Source: Candidatus Zhuqueibacterota bacterium (GTDB taxonomy: Bacteria > Zhuqueibacterota > Zhuqueibacteria > Residuimicrobiales > Oceaniaggregativiventaceae). From it: 57,673 nt of DNA. The notes beneath the pieces were generated by a model, which was given only the letters and a program-made list of their open reading frames with translations, made no database searches and was not told the origin of the DNA. Shown here one piece after another: positions 35,336 through 43,997 of this stretch. The stretch lies in contig WJME01000042.1 in assembly GCA_014728115.1 (NCBI GenBank), positions 1-57,673 on the forward strand. Direction: 5' to 3'. Made by a program: the position numbers and the translations under genes. Numbering within the stretch: the stretch's first letter is position 1; each line of letters starts with the position of its first letter.

Positions 35336-36210
35336 CTATTTGATAAAGACAATCCGCCGGATATCTCTCACCGTTTCTGTTTCGAAAACGACAAAGTAAA
35401 TTCCCTGGGTGACGATCTTACCTCGCGAATCTTTACCCCACCATGTTTCTCTGTGCTCTCCGGCCTTTCGCCATCCGGAAAAAAGCGTTTTAACATGTTG
35501 TCCCTGCAAATTATAGATATTCAGGTGGACGTTTGAGGATTTTGACAGGGCAAGAGGTATGATGGTCGATGGATTAAAGGGATTGGGATAGTTTTGTTTC
35601 AGTCCTGAGCAGGCCGGAAGAACAGCTTGTTTCTCTGGTGCTACATCTACAACAGTCCAACGAACCCTTTTGGCAGGCCGGAAATAAAGAATTGTCCTTC
35701 CTTGTCTGTCATGGTCACGGCATTGACGACATATTTATCCGTCGTATCCCTGATGCCTACCATGGTATGGGGGATTGGTTGAGAATCCCATTGCCGTATG
35801 ATCCGTCCTCTGATCCCGCCTCCATAGGACACCTGAAAGTCTATTCCGGTTACATCCTGACTTACATTGACCGGAGTCGCTTTATCGATGTCCTGTTGAT
35901 CCGGATAGTACTCTTTGGCATAGACCTGAAAAGTATAGGGATAGTCCATAATCATGCCAGAGGCCTCGATGATATAGTTACCGGGATTCAGATCATTGAT
36001 GACAAACGACCCATCTTCCCTTGTCTGCACGCTGGCGACTTGCCTATGACTAAAGCTGTTCAACGCATGGATGAACATATTTTCAATGGGTTAGTTTGTC
36101 TTTTCAAACGTGACCGTGCCGGAGACAGAGTGTTTTGCGCCCGGTTCCAGTTGGGCCTAGAGAATTTGTGAGATCAGCAAGAATAGCATACACAGGACTG
36201 TTCGAACCAT
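35336..36210 (-). pseudogene. Decayed type IX-sorted protein with carboxypeptidase-regulatory-like domains
   Basis: The minus strand starts at ATG 36210 after AAGGGGG with a signal peptide (MVRTVLCMLFLLISQIL), then meets TAG at 36157-36159 in frame, exactly where the cleavage site should be, and TAA at 36091-36093 after VSGTVTFEKTN. The same frame continues through carboxypeptidase-regulatory-like repeats (VQTREDGSFVINDLNPGNYII, split here as SFVINDLNPGNY and TDKEGQFFISGLPKG). A one-base loss in the CCCTTTT run near 35665-35671 shifts the frame, which then runs through WTVVDVAPEKQ to a complete type IX tail (KQNYPNPFNPSTIIPL and IRRIVFIK) ending at TAG 35336. Two stops plus one shift mean it is no longer made as one protein. 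The lesions are few, so the decay is recent. Confidence 0.85.
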
Positions 36211-36225
36211 CTGAACCCCCTTTGA

Positions 36226-36371
36226 ATGAACTTGGCTCTATGTATAGCGATTGGCAGGAAAAAAATGATGGTTTGTATGCATTAAGTTAAAAATTTCGTG
36301 GAAAACATACAAGAAAAAACCTGAAAACTCTTTTTACTCTTGGGAATTTCTCGGTCAAGTCATGGCGTTAA
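36226..36371. repeat. Dispersed repeat, copy 1
   Basis: About 146 bases that match copy 2 at 38975-39126 at roughly four of five positions by eye, including long identical pieces at both ends (starting ATGAACTTGGCT and ending TCAAGTCATGGCGTTAA). It is AT-rich and non-coding, and sits 16 bases upstream of the start of the decayed type IX gene on the minus strand. Copy 2 stands just before the alpha/beta-hydrolase gene on the plus strand. Confidence 0.8.
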
Positions 36372-36392
36372 GGCGAGCAAGAAAAACGACAC

Positions 36393-36461
36393 TTGGTTCG
36401 CTATGCCTATTTTATTTGTTGTGATCATCAGCAAAAGAGACGAGCACCTGCTGAGAAATGA
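36393..36461 (+). pseudogene. Scrap of an alpha/beta-hydrolase gene paralogous to 39160-40080
   Basis: Just after repeat copy 1, the plus strand reads LVRYAYFICCDHQQK, which matches LARYDQFIRCDRQQK encoded at 39904-39948 of the intact hydrolase; 10 of 15 residues and most codons agree. A stop follows at 36459-36461. Because the upstream flank (copy 1) also matches the upstream flank of the intact gene (copy 2), this looks like a paralogue that lost nearly all of its interior. Confidence 0.5.
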
Positions 36462-36487
36462 CCGACCCGTGGTGATCTAAAAGTGAA

Positions 36488-36592
36488 TCAGAGTTTGCTG
36501 GTACGACCAAACAATTTGGCGATCCCAACGATGACAAAAATTCCGACCATACCCATGGTTAATTCGGAGAGTTGAAAAAGCTCGTGAACCAC
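36488..36592 (-). CDS. Putative 34-residue single-pass membrane peptide
   Basis: A short frame on the minus strand starts at GTG 36592, three bases after AGGAAG, and encodes a peptide with a polar start (HELFQLSELT), one hydrophobic helix (MGMVGIFVIVGIAKLFG) and a basic tail (GRTSKL). The helix has the length and the K/R-flanked end of a real membrane peptide. It lies between the decayed type IX gene and the tail-fibre-like gene. I do not recognise it. The remaining part of the 518-base gap 36211-36728 holds repeat copy 1, the hydrolase scrap and AT-rich sequence. Confidence 0.4.
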   Translation of the reverse strand: MVHELFQLSELTMGMVGIFVIVGIAKLFGRTSKL

Positions 36593-36728
36593 CGTCTTCC
36601 TGATGTGTTAACTTTGCATTCAGACTGGTTGGTTTTTTATTTGTCTTTGAGCTGAATATAATGAAAATTTTTAAGTATTAAGAGTGATTGCTTTATATGG
36701 GACATACAATCCAGAACCTTGAGCAAAA

Positions 36729-38630
36729 TTATTTCGCCTGTTGTCTGCTGGAAAAACCAATTAGAATTTTCCCATTGCTCAATTGGGTACCAACCTCTAT
36801 ATTATCCGTGGTATAAACAACGCCATTTTCGACTAGGGTTTGTTCAGAATTTACATTAACTTGCCCAAAAAGTGCGACCGGAATATGCGTTTCTTCTACT
36901 TCTGTTTGAATGTCAAAATTTCCGGCAATGGCCGGATTTTCACTGTATACACCGATAAAGACATCACCCTCTTGGTACGTACGGGCCTTACCGGTTGCAG
37001 TATTGATACCGATCAAGTCGCCGGGTAAGGGGTCCCCTTCTTTGACAAACATTTCGGCATAATCAGCACCAGGCATAGTGACAGTGTGACTAAAATAGGA
37101 TTTTGCACCTTCAAAATAGCCTGCCCAGATTCTCGCATGATTTTCATTATTGCCATAGACATACGCTCTTACCGCCGCCCCGCTGCCGGTCCCACCAACG
37201 AACGAAGCGGTATTATCTGCATTGATATTTCCCATGGTTCCGCTGACCCAGCGACCAGTATTTGTCGTCTGTGTTTTACCCAATTCACCCTGTGCCAGAA
37301 TGTCACTTCCAACGGTATCATACGCCCTGCCGGCCACACCGCCACTAAAATAACCACCTGTTGTCGTATTCGGGCTAAAAGTTGAACCCATGACGGCATA
37401 TATTCCCTTTGACGTCTGATTATTTATTCGATTTTCAGAATACGTACCAAATCTGTGTGTGACATTTGCATTGGTTATACCTTTCAAGGTGACAGAGGTG
37501 CCGATATTCAAGACCTGGATACGGCTATTGGGAGAAGATACGCCGACTCCAAGGCGATTGAGATTGTTGATATTTTGGCTGTTTGCATTGTCACCTTGAC
37601 CAAGCACCAAATTCAGGTCTTGAAGTTCATTACTGGGATCGGCATCTGCATCATTAACGGCATCCACCAGGGTCGTGCTATTCAACCCTGTAATGTGTCC
37701 CCTTGAATCCAGTGTCACATCCTGGATAACCGTACGACCGCTATTATTCACACTACTCTGATCAGAGGTGTCATCGTGATTGACCTGCCGTCCGCTAACT
37801 GTAATCATAGTACCGGCCTGTGGATATTCATTGCCGACGATGTTATCTGCATCATTCACGTTATCCGGTAATGTCACACTGCCACCGCGATCTAATGAAA
37901 GCGTGTGACCGCTAATACTTAACTGCTGATTGTCACTGCTGCCTGGTAATATAACGCTGTTGCCGTTTGAAATAAAAAGTTCATTGTCATCGGGTCCGCC
38001 GATACTTAAAGTTTGGAGTTCGTTGCTTGTACTATGGTCTGCATCGTTTACACTGAAATCAAACGTGACATCGGTACCGATTGAACGTTCCAATGTGACC
38101 ATTTTTGTCGAACCTCCACTAACCGTTGCGTTTGTTACGACACCATCCGCCGTTCCTCCGGAACCCGTTTCATCTTGGGCCAACGTCCAGGCACCACCCG
38201 CCAGCATGGTGTCACTGGTTTTCCATTTAAGAATTTGACCCTCTGTGTTACCGGTGATGCCAAAAAAATGTCCTTCTGCATCTGAAATGATTACTTTTCC
38301 CTGTTTTTGTTGAACGCTGGGTATTTGAGTGACGGTAGCAGTACCATTGACCCACAAGCTGTCCTCGATATATACCCTGCCAAGGTGTTCGACCCGAAAA
38401 CGTTCAGTCTTGCCGGCAGATTGAACGATAAATAGGGGTGCTCCTTCCGTGGGATTTTCACTGGGTTGTATGTGAAGATATGCAGCTGGCTCAGTCTGCC
38501 CGATTGCTACAAACCCATCCTCACGGACCATCATCAAATTCGAACCGGAAGGCGATTTGACAATAAATTGAGAAAAGGCTGTTCCAAATACAAACAAGAG
38601 TACATTAGTGATTGTCCATAATTTATTCAC
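36729..38630 (-). CDS. Exported tail-fibre-like surface protein with peptidase-G2-like C-terminal region
   Basis: A 633-residue protein starting with GTG 38630, six bases after GGGGAG. A signal peptide (WTITNVLLFVFGTAFSQ) leads into a beta-rich N-terminal part. Between about residues 190 and 350 there are repeated units around NDAD-x(3)-SNELQ-(T/D)-L, as in trimeric fibre shafts of phage tails and FCB surface proteins. The C-terminal region, with GADYAEMFVKEGDPLPGDLIG and VALFGQVNV, resembles the peptidase G2/intramolecular-chaperone domain that cleaves itself off after trimer folding. It has no type IX tail, so another export route must be used. It is probably a cell-surface fibre rather than part of a prophage, because no other phage gene is near. 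A related protein is encoded at 43998. Confidence 0.7.
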   Translation of the reverse strand: MNKLWTITNVLLFVFGTAFSQFIVKSPSGSNLMMVREDGFVAIGQTEPAAYLHIQPSENPTEGAPLFIVQSAGKTERFRVEHLGRVYIEDSLWVNGTATVTQIPSVQQKQGKVIISDAEGHFFGITGNTEGQILKWKTSDTMLAGGAWTLAQDETGSGGTADGVVTNATVSGGSTKMVTLERSIGTDVTFDFSVNDADHSTSNELQTLSIGGPDDNELFISNGNSVILPGSSDNQQLSISGHTLSLDRGGSVTLPDNVNDADNIVGNEYPQAGTMITVSGRQVNHDDTSDQSSVNNSGRTVIQDVTLDSRGHITGLNSTTLVDAVNDADADPSNELQDLNLVLGQGDNANSQNINNLNRLGVGVSSPNSRIQVLNIGTSVTLKGITNANVTHRFGTYSENRINNQTSKGIYAVMGSTFSPNTTTGGYFSGGVAGRAYDTVGSDILAQGELGKTQTTNTGRWVSGTMGNINADNTASFVGGTGSGAAVRAYVYGNNENHARIWAGYFEGAKSYFSHTVTMPGADYAEMFVKEGDPLPGDLIGINTATGKARTYQEGDVFIGVYSENPAIAGNFDIQTEVEETHIPVALFGQVNVNSEQTLVENGVVYTTDNIEVGTQLSNGKILIGFSSRQQAK

Positions 38631-38974
38631 TTTGATCTCCCCCTCTTTTTGAGATTGTGATTTGCTTTATCAAAAATCATTTTTTGTATCCCGTGCGAAA
38701 TCAAGTTTATAGTTCAAATTTCGACATTCAAATACTATCAATAAATCATCTGAGCATAAATGTGATGGGATAGGTATTTCTCGGTTTTTTTATTCCGTAA
38801 AAAAATTTTTTACGAATATTTATTTATCGTGTAATAAGAACATGTTATTTTTTTATTACAACATGTTGCGAAAAACTGACACTTTTTAGGGGTATTGGGC
38901 CTGAGAATACTGTGTTTAACTGTCAACATAATTCAATAAGCAAATATCATGCCATTGACAGGAAGGGTGAGACG
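38631..38974. other. AT-rich upstream region of the tail-fibre-like gene
   Basis: No gene is visible on either strand in these 344 bases. The minus-strand promoter of the tail-fibre-like gene should lie here; several AT-rich blocks exist but none gives a pair of hexamers I would call. Repeat copy 2 follows directly. Confidence 0.4.
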
Positions 38975-39126
38975 ATGAACTTGGCTTTATGTGAAACGAT
39001 TGGCAGGAGAAAAATGATTGTTGTTTTAATAGATTAAAGTTGAAAATTTCGTAGAACATACACAAGAGAAAAACCTGAAAACTCTTTTTACTCTTTAGGA
39101 ATTTCTCGGTCAAGTCATGGCGTTAA
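38975..39126. repeat. Dispersed repeat, copy 2
   Basis: About 152 bases matching copy 1 at 36226-36371. It ends with TCAAGTCATGGCGTTAA, 34 bases before the start of the alpha/beta-hydrolase gene, so it may include that gene's promoter. A short frame beginning at its ATGGCG (39117) runs only 22 codons and is not conserved in copy 1. Confidence 0.8.
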
Positions 39127-39159
39127 ACCAAGTAAACAAAATGCCACTCGTAAATCCTT

Positions 39160-40080
39160 ATGATCAACAAGCATATATTTTATGACCGTCTTACCGCTAC
39201 TCTGGGTTCTGTTGCGAGCGGCAAGAAAAAGTTTTTTGCCAACAATATTGAAAGCCAGGATTTTGAAACACATATCCGGGCGAGCGATATAGAGGTTAAA
39301 GATCTCGAGCCTGGGTTGCACGAGTTCCGAATCGATTCGCTGGAGGGACCTCTGGATGCTGCCATTTTGGTCCATCAGTTTAATAAAAGCAGGCTTCCAA
39401 CCATCATTTATCACCATGGTAATAACGAACGCCCCTTTGACTTTAGCAAAAAGTCGCTGAACACCTTTAAATCTATTTTTGTAGACTCTCCTCAGGCTAT
39501 CAGTGCGAATATCATTGCGATCCAGGCCCCGTTTCATGATTTGACGCTTCAGGAATATCACGAAAACATATCTGATTTGTCCAAATTTATGGCCATGCTC
39601 AGTGTGTCCGTAAGCCTTGTGGAAGCCCTTGTCTTTAGACTGCACGGTTTAAACAGCACTCCGGTGGTGGTTTCAGGGATCAGCCTGGGAGGGTGGGTGA
39701 CCAATTTACATCGCACCTTTTTCAACAGCGCGGATCTCTATGTGCCCCTGTTAGCAGGTGCTGCGCTCGATGATTTGTTCCTTCATTCCAGATATTGTAA
39801 AATGGCCGGTTCACTTGCACGAGAAAATCCTGATAAAATCGTTCGGGCATTGAATTTTGAGGATCGTTTTCAAGCCGTAACAGAACGGAATGTTCTGCCC
39901 TTGCTGGCTCGATATGATCAATTTATTCGCTGCGATCGTCAGCAAAAGAGTTATAGCGACCATCCGATCAAAGTCATCGACAAGGGACATATTACGGCCG
40001 CGCTTTCGTCAAGGGAACTGCGCGATCATATTCTCAGCAGTATGCGACGTTATATCGTCAGTTCAAGAATACAGGGGTGA
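39160..40080 (+). CDS. Alpha/beta-hydrolase-like protein
   Basis: A 306-residue protein with no signal peptide. The nucleophile elbow is GISLGG (Ser about 175), YHHGNNERPF near residue 87 gives the oxyanion-hole strand, and VIDKGHITAAL supplies the His (about 277); RYDQFIRCD near 250 could supply the acid. These match the alpha/beta-hydrolase fold of esterases and lipase-like enzymes. The start ATG 39160 has no ribosome binding site and the protein begins abruptly, so a lost or different N-terminus is possible. Repeat copy 2 lies right upstream. A fragment of a paralogue is at 36393. Substrate unknown. Confidence 0.6.
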   Translation: MINKHIFYDRLTATLGSVASGKKKFFANNIESQDFETHIRASDIEVKDLEPGLHEFRIDSLEGPLDAAILVHQFNKSRLPTIIYHHGNNERPFDFSKKSLNTFKSIFVDSPQAISANIIAIQAPFHDLTLQEYHENISDLSKFMAMLSVSVSLVEALVFRLHGLNSTPVVVSGISLGGWVTNLHRTFFNSADLYVPLLAGAALDDLFLHSRYCKMAGSLARENPDKIVRALNFEDRFQAVTERNVLPLLARYDQFIRCDRQQKSYSDHPIKVIDKGHITAALSSRELRDHILSSMRRYIVSSRIQG

Positions 40081-40193
40081 AAAAGGTTGGTTTCACTGAT
40101 CAACGATGTGACCGGTAACCGTTTGAATATGATCTCATTGGAATAGAATTTCGAAAAATTCGTTAATAAAAGAATAAGCGACAACTCACTAAC

Positions 40194-41180
40194 ATGAGTC
40201 AAGACATGAAAGTCGAAACCGTCGATACGGCATTGAATCCCTTTGCAAAGGATACTCTGCTGGGATTGTCAGCCCAGCCAAAATTCCTTTATTCAAAATA
40301 CATGTATGACGATATGGGAAGCAGGCTTTTCCAGCAAATTATGCAGATGCCGGAATATTATCTAACAGATTGTGAATATGAAATTCTCGACCAACAGACC
40401 AAAGAGATCCAACATACTTTTTCCGGTAACGGTCAAGAGTTCGATCTCATAGAACTGGGCGCAGGAGACGGTCTGAAAACCAAAGTATTGATGACCCATT
40501 TTCTGGAACAGCATGCAAAGTTCAAGTATATTCCCATCGATATCAGTGAAAAAGCGACTCGAGAGCTGGTCACCAGTCTTGAAAACCAGTTTCCCGAACT
40601 CGCGGTTGAAGAGAGAGTCGGGGACTATTTTCAAATGATTCGGGAACTCAACAAAGTCGATTTTAACAGAAAAATCATTTTGTTTCTGGGATCAAATATT
40701 GGCAATTATGACGATCAACAGTGCCATGATTTTTTCCAGGATCTTGCAGATGTGATGAATAAAAATGACATGCTTTTCATCGGTTTTGATTTGAAAAAAG
40801 ACCCTGCTGTGATTATGCAGGCATATAATGATCCTCACGGCTATACCAGAAGATTCAATCTCAATCATTTACTCAGAATCAATCGAGAGCTGGATGGAAA
40901 TTTTGATCTGGAAAACTTTATTCACCATGAGACTTATAACCCGGTCGATGGAGTAGCCAAGAGTCATCTGTTGAGTACCTGTGAGCATACGGTCACTCTG
41001 AATGCGTTGCAAAGGCAGTTTCATTTCAAGCAATATGAACCCATTGTCATGGAAATGTCCAGGAAATACGATTTGGAGACGATTCATCGTCTGGCTACCC
41101 TTAATGGATTCAGGGTTGTCAAAAACTTTTTTGATAAACGCCGGTATTTTGTCGATTCTGTGTGGCAGCTGAATTCATGA
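40194..41180 (+). CDS. L-histidine N-alpha-methyltransferase (EgtD/EanA-like)
   Basis: A 328-residue methyltransferase of the EgtD family, which methylates histidine three times to hercynine using S-adenosylmethionine. The family start FLYSKYMYDDMGSRLFQQI-x-PEYY-L-DCEYEIL is clear. Motif I is LIELGAGDGLKTK near residue 84; KIILFLGSNIGNY is the central motif; and the EMS triplet (Glu287, Ser289) matches the two residues that hold the imidazole in characterised EgtD. The next gene codes for a three-rhodanese protein like EanB, so the pair looks like the anaerobic ergothioneine pathway (EanA-EanB) known from green sulfur bacteria. No EgtB (oxygen-dependent sulfoxide synthase) is nearby. ATG 40206 is an alternative start. 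Confidence 0.85.
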   Translation: MSQDMKVETVDTALNPFAKDTLLGLSAQPKFLYSKYMYDDMGSRLFQQIMQMPEYYLTDCEYEILDQQTKEIQHTFSGNGQEFDLIELGAGDGLKTKVLMTHFLEQHAKFKYIPIDISEKATRELVTSLENQFPELAVEERVGDYFQMIRELNKVDFNRKIILFLGSNIGNYDDQQCHDFFQDLADVMNKNDMLFIGFDLKKDPAVIMQAYNDPHGYTRRFNLNHLLRINRELDGNFDLENFIHHETYNPVDGVAKSHLLSTCEHTVTLNALQRQFHFKQYEPIVMEMSRKYDLETIHRLATLNGFRVVKNFFDKRRYFVDSVWQLNS

Positions 41181-41313
41181 CGTATTCAGAGCCCAGGTGG
41201 TTGTTATCTGTTCAATCTCACACCAACCCTAATCGATCATATCGCGGTTCACGACAGGCTGATACAGAAAAAATTGCATCATATTCCAAACGTATAACCT
41301 TAGGAGTCAAAAT

Positions 41314-42615
41314 ATGGCAACCTCAATAACGACCCAAACCCTTGCAGATACTATTTCGCAGAACCATGCAGTACTGGTGGATGTGCGGCCTTCCGCAGCC
41401 TATAACGGCTGGGCTTTACGCGGTGAAAAACGAGGCGGACATATTCCCGGTTCTGTCTCTTTTCCGGTTCAATGGTTTGAATTATTTGATGAGGAAACCA
41501 TTAAAAAGATCTTGTCAGAAAAAGGATTTTTCTCGGAAAATATCATTCTCACAGGATATCCTGATGATCTGGACCGTGCTGCATCCGGGTTCAATCGATT
41601 TGGGTTAGATGCTGTCCAGGTACATGAAAAAGGGACTCCCGACTGGGCCAGCCAGGAGGATCGTCCATTACGCTTTTTGCCTCGTTATCGTCATTTGGTG
41701 CATGTCGAATGGCTCGAACAATTGCTAAACGGCGAAAATCCCGATAAAACGGATATGAAACCCTATGTGCTCGCCCATGTCAATTTTGATAACTGGGGCG
41801 ACTATGATGAAGGACATATTCCTGGCGCCATCTGGCTGGATACACTCTGTCTGGAAAGTGAACGAACATGGAACCGACACCCGGCCGGGGAACTGGAACA
41901 GGAGCTGGCTGATCTGGGGATCACGCGGGATACCATGGTGGTGTTGTATGGCCGTACCGCCAACCCAAACATGTCACAAGATCATCCGGGCAAACAAGCC
42001 GGACAGCTCGCCTCCATGCGTGCGGCGATGATCCTCATGTATGCGGGTGTGCAAGACGTCCGGGTGCTGGATGGCGGCCTCGATTCCTGGCTCAGAGCCG
42101 GACACTCGATCACCCATGAGGAAGTAGAACCCCGTTCTGTGAGCGCGACCGGACTGGATATCCCCGAGCATCCTGAATATATTGTCGATACGCCGGAGGC
42201 AAAAGACCTGATTGCCGGATCTGATTCTGAACTCGTCAGTATGCGCAGCTGGGAAGAATATATCGGTAATGTCAGCGGATATCATTATGTCGGTCCCAAG
42301 GGACGTATCAAAGGTGCTGTCTTTGGCAATAACGGTTCTGATGCCTATCATATGGAAAATTACCGTAATCATGACGATACCATGCATAGTTTTCACGAAA
42401 TCGAGGCCAATTGGAAACAAATGGGGATTACACCGGATAAACGCATCGCCTTTTATTGTGGTACAGGCTGGCGTGCCAGCGAAGCCTTTTTCTGTGCCTG
42501 GCTCATGGGGTGGCCAAATGTGGCTGTCTATGACGGGGGATGGTTCGAGTGGAGTTCTGACCCTGAAAATCCGGTCGAGTCGGGTATCCCAGAGAATCAC
42601 TCGGGTCCAAAATAG
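41314..42615 (+). CDS. EanB-like sulfurtransferase with three rhodanese domains
   Basis: A 433-residue cytoplasmic protein with three rhodanese-like domains at about 8-120, 130-275 and 290-425. The first two lack the active cysteine (the position is TGYPDD in the first and YGRTAN in the second). The third has FYCGTGWRASEAF with Cys382, the persulfide-carrying loop. The domain count, the single active Cys near the C-terminus and the CGTGWRAS loop fit EanB, which uses polysulfide to put sulfur on hercynine and make ergothioneine without oxygen. The methyltransferase gene directly upstream supplies hercynine. AGGAG lies ten bases before the ATG. A general thiosulfate sulfurtransferase remains possible, but the gene pair argues for EanB. 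Confidence 0.8.
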   Translation: MATSITTQTLADTISQNHAVLVDVRPSAAYNGWALRGEKRGGHIPGSVSFPVQWFELFDEETIKKILSEKGFFSENIILTGYPDDLDRAASGFNRFGLDAVQVHEKGTPDWASQEDRPLRFLPRYRHLVHVEWLEQLLNGENPDKTDMKPYVLAHVNFDNWGDYDEGHIPGAIWLDTLCLESERTWNRHPAGELEQELADLGITRDTMVVLYGRTANPNMSQDHPGKQAGQLASMRAAMILMYAGVQDVRVLDGGLDSWLRAGHSITHEEVEPRSVSATGLDIPEHPEYIVDTPEAKDLIAGSDSELVSMRSWEEYIGNVSGYHYVGPKGRIKGAVFGNNGSDAYHMENYRNHDDTMHSFHEIEANWKQMGITPDKRIAFYCGTGWRASEAFFCAWLMGWPNVAVYDGGWFEWSSDPENPVESGIPENHSGPK

Positions 42616-42787
42616 ACAAAAAATCAACGCATAGGATGCAGAGAAACCGCAGAGGTCGGTGGATTGGCCAGCAATCCCGTCGATCGTTTGCGAAAACCAC
42701 GGCCATAAAACGACAACCCTATTTTTCCAGTTGCACCTTATTGCTGAAACTCCTAGATTCTTACAGGCACTCTACAGGGAGGAGACT

Positions 42788-43918
42788 ATGGATTCGTTGA
42801 CAGAACAGGACCATTTTGTTACTGTAGAAGCACTGGCAAGAAAAGAAGGACAAGAATTGGCTATCCCCCGGGGGCGTTTACTTGTTGCAGCGTGCCAATC
42901 CGGTTCGCAACTGGCAGAAAAAGTAGTCAAACGATACCGAGCTCTTTTGAATCACATGGGCAGCCGCGAGTCGATTTTGGATTTGCTCAATATCGACAAG
43001 CGCTTCTCCGATTCAGAGACCTGCGTTCGTCTGGAAGAGCATGTAAGCGGATCTGATGCGTTTTTGTTTCAGGCTCCTTTTGATCCCACACGTGAATTCT
43101 CTATCGATCAGAACTATATGGCGTTTCTCATTGCGACCCGTGCCTTGCGTGAACATGGTGCCCGCCATATCACGGGAGTGATGCCCTATCTCGCTTATGC
43201 GCGTCAGGATAAACCCACCAAGTTCACCCGCGAACCCACGACTGCCCGGCTGATGGCCGATCTCAGCATCACAGCGGGACTGGACAGGCTCATCGTTTGG
43301 GATCCGCATTGCAATCAAATCAGAGGTTTTTACGGCGCTATGCCGGTCAATATGCTGGAATCATTGACGCTGTTCATTCATGAATTCCGGAATTACAAAG
43401 GGAGAGACGATGTCATTGCCGTGGCCCCCGATGCCGGGGCTTCGAAATTCGTCACTCACTTTGGACGTGCCCTCAATCTGACCTGCGCGATTGCCTCCAA
43501 ATATAGACCCGAACCCGAAACTGTCGTAATCTCTGAAATTATCGGTGATTTTAGACGCAAACGCATTGCCATTATCCTGGATGATATGATCAGCGGGGGA
43601 GGGACCATCGACGCTCTGATACGCAAGCTTGTCGAAGAAAAAAACATCCAGGAAATCTACCTGGGGGTTTCTCATAATCTCTGTGTAGGAAAAGCCTATG
43701 AACGGTTAAAGGCCCTGCATCAAAATTTCGGTTTAAAACAGGTTATCATTACCAACAGTATTCCCCAAACTAAACAGTTCATGTTGTTGCCATTTGTGAC
43801 CGTGCGCTGTCTCTCAGAATTTCTTGTCAAAACCATCAATCGTATTCATCACGAACGCTCAGTCAGCCAGGTTTTTTATCGACCCGGCCATGAGCGGGTT
43901 TTGGAACTCGATTTGTGA
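42788..43918 (+). CDS. Ribose-phosphate pyrophosphokinase-like protein
   Basis: A 376-residue member of the PRPP synthetase family, which makes phosphoribosyl pyrophosphate from ribose 5-phosphate and ATP. Visible family motifs: ARQDK in the flexible loop, VWDPHCNQIRGFYG (the D-x-H-x-x-Q-I-x-GF signature), VAPDAGASKF, and the PRPP loop IILDDMISGGGTID. It is longer than classical Prs (about 315 residues) because of an extra N-terminal stretch and insertions before the loop. GGGAGGA stands before ATG 42788, so the in-frame ATG at 42659 is rejected. A strong terminator follows. PRPP is needed for histidine synthesis, so placement after the histidine-using pair may be meaningful, but the 172-base gap weakens this. 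Confidence 0.85.
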   Translation: MDSLTEQDHFVTVEALARKEGQELAIPRGRLLVAACQSGSQLAEKVVKRYRALLNHMGSRESILDLLNIDKRFSDSETCVRLEEHVSGSDAFLFQAPFDPTREFSIDQNYMAFLIATRALREHGARHITGVMPYLAYARQDKPTKFTREPTTARLMADLSITAGLDRLIVWDPHCNQIRGFYGAMPVNMLESLTLFIHEFRNYKGRDDVIAVAPDAGASKFVTHFGRALNLTCAIASKYRPEPETVVISEIIGDFRRKRIAIILDDMISGGGTIDALIRKLVEEKNIQEIYLGVSHNLCVGKAYERLKALHQNFGLKQVIITNSIPQTKQFMLLPFVTVRCLSEFLVKTINRIHHERSVSQVFYRPGHERVLELDL

Positions 43919-43927
43919 ATAAAAGGA

Positions 43928-43964
43928 AAGGAGCTGCATTTTTGTAAAACGCAGCTCCTTTTTT
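43928..43964 (+). terminator. Intrinsic terminator after the PRPP synthetase gene
   Basis: AAGGAGCTGC (43928-43937) pairs perfectly with GCAGCTCCTT (43951-43960) around a 13-base loop and is followed by Ts. On the minus strand, an A-rich flank could let it also end the convergent gene at 43998. Confidence 0.9.
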
Positions 43965-43997
43965 AGCCCTTTTCCTTTGGTTTGCCCCGGTTACGAG

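Noticed and set aside
36091..36159. Stop-codon recoding in the type IX gene
   Set aside because: Both TAG and TAA would need recoding and a frameshift follows; intact neighbours end normally with TAG and TAA, so plain decay explains it.
36729..38630. Part of a prophage
   Set aside because: The tail-fibre-like protein has a signal peptide and there is no capsid, terminase, integrase or lysis gene nearby.
38916..39113. Minus-strand 65-codon frame inside repeat copy 2
   Set aside because: The matching frame in repeat copy 1 is broken by a stop and diverges, so the repeat conserves DNA, not a peptide.
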